Below are positions 7,571 through 10,155 of a DNA stretch of 10,155 nt, piece after piece (position 1 is the stretch's first letter; each line of letters starts with the position of its first letter). The notes beneath the pieces are model-generated. The model did no database searches, was not told where the DNA came from, and saw nothing but the letters and a program-made list of their open reading frames with translations. The position numbers were made by a program, and so were the translations under genes. The stretch spans positions 1-10,155 of the forward strand of contig UQWT01000067.1 of the NCBI GenBank assembly GCA_900544815.1, written 5' to 3'. This DNA comes from an uncultured Bacteroidales bacterium. Its GTDB lineage: Bacteria > Bacteroidota > Bacteroidia > Bacteroidales > UBA932.

Positions 7571-7640
7571 TTATTTGCTTTGGCATTGGCTTTAGTTTTC
7601 TTTACTTTTCAAATTGCCAACGCTAACGCCAAAGCCAATA
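7571..7640. repeat. Intergenic hexamer-hairpin repeat, copy C
   Basis: GCTTTGGCATTGGC (7577-7590) pairs with GCTAACGCCAAAGC (7622-7635) over 14 positions, with one G-U wobble and one A-C mismatch. The loop is AT-rich. Both arms are built from the hexamer GCKTTR and its inverse, as in copies A and B. The ACTATAAACTTT flank of A and B is absent. It starts eight bases after the symporter stop. Confidence 0.7.
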
Positions 7641-7651
7641 AGAAATAGAAT

Positions 7652-7697
7652 AAAGAGACAAGTACAAACCTGCAGTACTTGCCTCTTTTATTCATTT
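7652..7697. terminator. Bidirectional terminator between symporter and ftcD
   Basis: Arms at 7652-7665 and 7675-7688 form a 14-position stem with a single A-C mismatch and a nine-base loop (7666-7674). On the + strand a T-rich tail follows through 7697. On the minus strand the stem begins 10 bases after the ftcD stop and ends in TTTATT. It sits exactly between convergent genes and can plausibly end transcripts from both sides. Confidence 0.75.
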
Positions 7698-9407
7698 TTA
7701 ACCTATAACGGTATCAACAACAGAAATAATCTCCCCCTCCTTAACATCCGTAGCCTTAACAATCTCTGCGGCCTCTTCCAAAATCTTGTCTGCAATGCTT
7801 CTATCCTTTATACCTGCAGCATTAATCTTAACATTAAGGTATGCCCCATGAACAGCAGTCCTTATACACAATGCACCTACACCTGCATCTGAAACAGAGT
7901 TTGGATTACCATCTTTTGCCATTGCCTCAATAATAGGGAATGCGCTGAATGCAACCTTCATTGTCCTAAACGGCACCTGTGTTGCATAGATAGTTGCCTC
8001 CTGAAGAGCTGCCGAGCGTGCAGCTTTCTGCTCGTCTGTTGTTTTTGGCATTGAGAAGCAAGCCATAATCTTGTTAAAGGCATTGGTATCCTCATCTACA
8101 AGATGCAATAGTTCTGTAAGGATCTCCTGTCCCTTCTCTGCCCAATCCGAGAAATATTTCCATTTGTCATCCCACCCCGGTTTGTGTGCAGAAAGGTTTG
8201 CAACCATTGTTCCAAGAGATGCTCCCAATGCGCCAACATATGCAGAGATAGATCCGCCACCCGGAGCAGGAGACTCACTTGCCGTTTCAAGCGCAAATCC
8301 TTTACAGGTTAGGTCTACAAGCCTCTTTTGCGCTCCTGCAGCCATCTTATCCTCCATAACAAATTCAATTACCTTCTCTCTTGGATTAAACGGACGCAAA
8401 TCATCCAATCCCATGGATTTTACAGCAATCTTTATAATCTCATCCTCAGATATACCAACAGAACGCTGCTGTTTCTCCAAATAATACTTACCGGCATCTA
8501 TAAGCACCTTTTTAGGGATAAGGCCCACAATCTCCGCACCTGTCACTCTTATACCTCTTGCAGCAGCCTTGGCAGTTACCTCATCAAAAGCAACATGAAC
8601 CGGAGTTACAGAGATATTTGTCATATTCATAGATACCTGCGCAATACCATACTCCTCTATGAACCAACCTATAGCCTTTGTTGCCTTAAGCGTTCCCGGA
8701 ATCCAGATCTCTTTTTCTTTATCGTCCAACAATACCTTTCCTGTAAGTTTGCCACCCTCACGCGCTTTTCTTCCTCTCTCCCTAACATCGTAGGCAATTG
8801 CATTTGCACGGCGGGTAGATGTTGTATTAAGGTTGTAGTTTATTGCAACAAGGAAATCTCGCGCTCCAACTTGGGTTATTCCGCATTTGGCAACAAACTC
8901 GGAGAATTTGTCGGGACCAAAATCCGGCTTCCATGCAGGGTCTCCCAATTTCTTGCTCACAGCCTCATACTCCCCCTTTCTGCAATAAGCCAAATTCCTT
9001 CTCTCAGGGGTAAAAGCAGCACTTTCATAACAATATACAGGGATTCCAAGCTCCTCTCCAAATCTCTTTGCCACCTTGCGGGCATACTCTGCACACTCCT
9101 CCATTGTAACGTTGGAAACAGGGATAAAAGGGCATACATCTGTGGCTCCGCTTCTTGGGTGCTCCCCATGATGCTGTCTCATATCTATCAGCTCCGCAGC
9201 CTTGGCACCTGCCCTTACGGCAGCCTCCATAACAGGCTCAGGCTCACCTACAAAAGTTACAACAGTACGATTGGTTGCAGCACCTGGATCTACATCTAAA
9301 AGGGCAACCCCCTCTACACTCTCAATAGCATCTGTAATCTGTTTTATAATATCCAAATTCCTTCCTTCGCTAAAATTTGGAACACATTCTATTATCTTTT
9401 TCTTCAT
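7698..9407 (-). CDS. ftcD: Glutamate formimidoyltransferase / formimidoyltetrahydrofolate cyclodeaminase
   Basis: A 569-residue bifunctional cytosolic enzyme of histidine degradation. It moves the formimino group from N-formimino-L-glutamate to tetrahydrofolate, releasing glutamate, then deaminates the product to 5,10-methenyl-THF and ammonia. The transferase N-terminal part (about 1-180) opens with IECVPNFSEGRN (6-17) and has HHGEHPRSGATD (79-90), containing the catalytic His83. The transferase C-terminal part runs to about 335. The cyclodeaminase domain spans about 360-565, with SPAPGGGSISAY (379-390) and the VDEDTNAFN segment (437-445) holding the likely catalytic Asp region. Both domains look complete and the length fits the fused form known from animals and Bacteroidota. 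It lies 21 bases after hutI in the same direction and is the last gene before a terminator. Confidence 0.96.
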   Translation of the reverse strand: MKKKIIECVPNFSEGRNLDIIKQITDAIESVEGVALLDVDPGAATNRTVVTFVGEPEPVMEAAVRAGAKAAELIDMRQHHGEHPRSGATDVCPFIPVSNVTMEECAEYARKVAKRFGEELGIPVYCYESAAFTPERRNLAYCRKGEYEAVSKKLGDPAWKPDFGPDKFSEFVAKCGITQVGARDFLVAINYNLNTTSTRRANAIAYDVRERGRKAREGGKLTGKVLLDDKEKEIWIPGTLKATKAIGWFIEEYGIAQVSMNMTNISVTPVHVAFDEVTAKAAARGIRVTGAEIVGLIPKKVLIDAGKYYLEKQQRSVGISEDEIIKIAVKSMGLDDLRPFNPREKVIEFVMEDKMAAGAQKRLVDLTCKGFALETASESPAPGGGSISAYVGALGASLGTMVANLSAHKPGWDDKWKYFSDWAEKGQEILTELLHLVDEDTNAFNKIMACFSMPKTTDEQKAARSAALQEATIYATQVPFRTMKVAFSAFPIIEAMAKDGNPNSVSDAGVGALCIRTAVHGAYLNVKINAAGIKDRSIADKILEEAAEIVKATDVKEGEIISVVDTVIG

Positions 9408-9428
9408 ATTATATATACATTAAAAATA

Positions 9429-10155
9429 TCAACTTATAACAACCTCTTTAATCCATGGAGATGTAAAGGAGTAAGGGATAAAATCAAACGACGTAACCGG
9501 TTTTGTTATAATAAGATTGGCTCTTTTCCCTATTGTAATGGAGCCAAGCTCATCTTGCAGATCCATGGCATACGCCGCATTTATGGTACAGGCATTAAGC
9601 GCCTCGTACGGATTCATCTTTAGCGCAATGCAGGCAAGCGACATCTCAAAACGGATATCCCCAGACGGGCACGACCCCGGATTATAGTTTGATGCCAACA
9701 TAACCGGGACTCCGGCATCTATTATCTTGCGCGCAGGGGCATATGCCATATTAAGGAAAAATGTAGCCCCAGGCAACAATCCCGCTATGGTTCCGCTCCT
9801 TTGCAACACCTTAATCTGTTCATACCCGGCACTCTCCAAATGGTCTACGCTTATAGCATTATACTTTACGCCAACCTCAACACCTCCTGTCATCCCCATC
9901 TGATTAGCATGCACCTTAACCCGCATCCCATGCTTAACTCCTGCCTCAAAGATACGACTGCAATCCTCAACAGAGAAGAAGCCGTCTTCACAGAAGGCAT
10001 CTATATAATCTGCCAAACCATCTGCCGCAACAGCAGGTATCATTACATTAACTATCTCATCTATATACCCTTGTCTGTTATCTACATATCTCATTGGATA
10101 AGCATGCGCTCCCAAGAATGTAGACCTTACAGGGATTCCGGCAGTCTCCTTTATG
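9429..10155 (-). CDS. hutI: Imidazolonepropionase, 5' part beyond the window
   Basis: The C-terminal 241 residues of the amidohydrolase that opens 4-imidazolone-5-propanoate to N-formimino-L-glutamate, the substrate of the FtcD encoded next. The frame stays open to the right edge, so the true start and roughly 170 N-terminal residues (including the first metal-binding HxH) are outside. Visible signatures are FLGAHAYP (just before 10095), EDGFFSVEDC, KVHANQMG (metal-ligand His codon 9909-9911), SVDHLES, and NYNPGSCPSGD. The motif NPGS with C-terminal GKRANLII is typical of HutI. Asn (codon 9687-9689) stands where I expect the metal-binding Asp of the (T/S)D(F/Y)NPGS motif. The protein ends in KEVVIS with a TGA stop, slightly shorter than many homologues. 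hutH and hutU may lie to the right. Confidence 0.93.
   Translation of the reverse strand, partial: IKETAGIPVRSTFLGAHAYPMRYVDNRQGYIDEIVNVMIPAVAADGLADYIDAFCEDGFFSVEDCSRIFEAGVKHGMRVKVHANQMGMTGGVEVGVKYNAISVDHLESAGYEQIKVLQRSGTIAGLLPGATFFLNMAYAPARKIIDAGVPVMLASNYNPGSCPSGDIRFEMSLACIALKMNPYEALNACTINAAYAMDLQDELGSITIGKRANLIITKPVTSFDFIPYSFTSPWIKEVVIS

Noticed and set aside
8328..9299. A 323-codon open frame on the + strand opposite ftcD
   Set aside because: It lies wholly antisense to a complete, motif-rich enzyme gene and its translation is Ser/Leu/Arg/Tyr-rich low-quality protein with no recognisable domain. It is a shadow of the real gene.
9900..9911. HutI His-Ala-Asn-Gln in place of the His-Ala-Asp-Glu seen in the B. 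subtilis enzyme
   Set aside because: From memory, Bacteroidota HutI proteins commonly have Asn-Gln here, so this looks like a normal clade variant rather than a loss of function.
10113..10115. TTG as the hutI start codon
   Set aside because: The frame continues without a stop to the window edge with residues typical of HutI (STFLGAHA), so the TTG is an internal Leu codon and the gene is truncated only by the window.

Overview
The window comes from a member of the Bacteroidota, most likely the order Bacteroidales. It carries a SusC/SusD outer-membrane uptake pair. The SusD-like protein has a signal peptide ending in Cys followed by two Asp. Start codons lack clear Shine-Dalgarno sequences, and octamers matching the Bacteroides -7 element TAnnTTTG lie upstream of two genes. 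The DNA is AT-rich, especially between genes. Genus and species cannot be told from the sequence.

Layout. Positions 1-385 hold no gene. They contain a + strand terminator for a gene that lies left of the window, a cluster of short intergenic repeats, and the minus-strand terminator of the SusCD operon. Positions 386-5016 hold a two-gene minus-strand operon, SusC-like (upstream) then SusD-like. A 520-base AT-rich spacer follows. It carries divergent promoter-like sites, a short tandem repeat and a perfect inverted repeat. On the + strand come an aspartate/glutamate racemase-family gene (5537-6244) and a glutamate/aspartate-type cation symporter (6334-7563). A hairpin between convergent genes then separates them from a minus-strand histidine-degradation operon: hutI (cut by the right edge) followed by ftcD, a fused formiminotransferase-cyclodeaminase.

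How the genes may fit together. HutI and FtcD carry out the last steps of histidine breakdown, giving glutamate and a one-carbon unit on tetrahydrofolate. The racemase and symporter look like a unit for taking up acidic amino acids and converting between their D and L forms. The right half is therefore an amino-acid scavenging and catabolism neighbourhood. The ligand of the SusCD pair is unknown. No carbohydrate-active enzyme, peptidase or regulator is visible beside it.

The gene content is ordinary for this phylum, and I see no convincing new multi-gene system. The least explained signals are: (1) a family of intergenic inverted repeats built from a degenerate hexamer GCKTTR, present in three of the intergenic gaps; (2) a perfect 10-base inverted repeat over the racemase -7 box; (3) Asp-to-Asn changes at positions I align with a metal ligand in HutI and a sodium-site Asp in the symporter.
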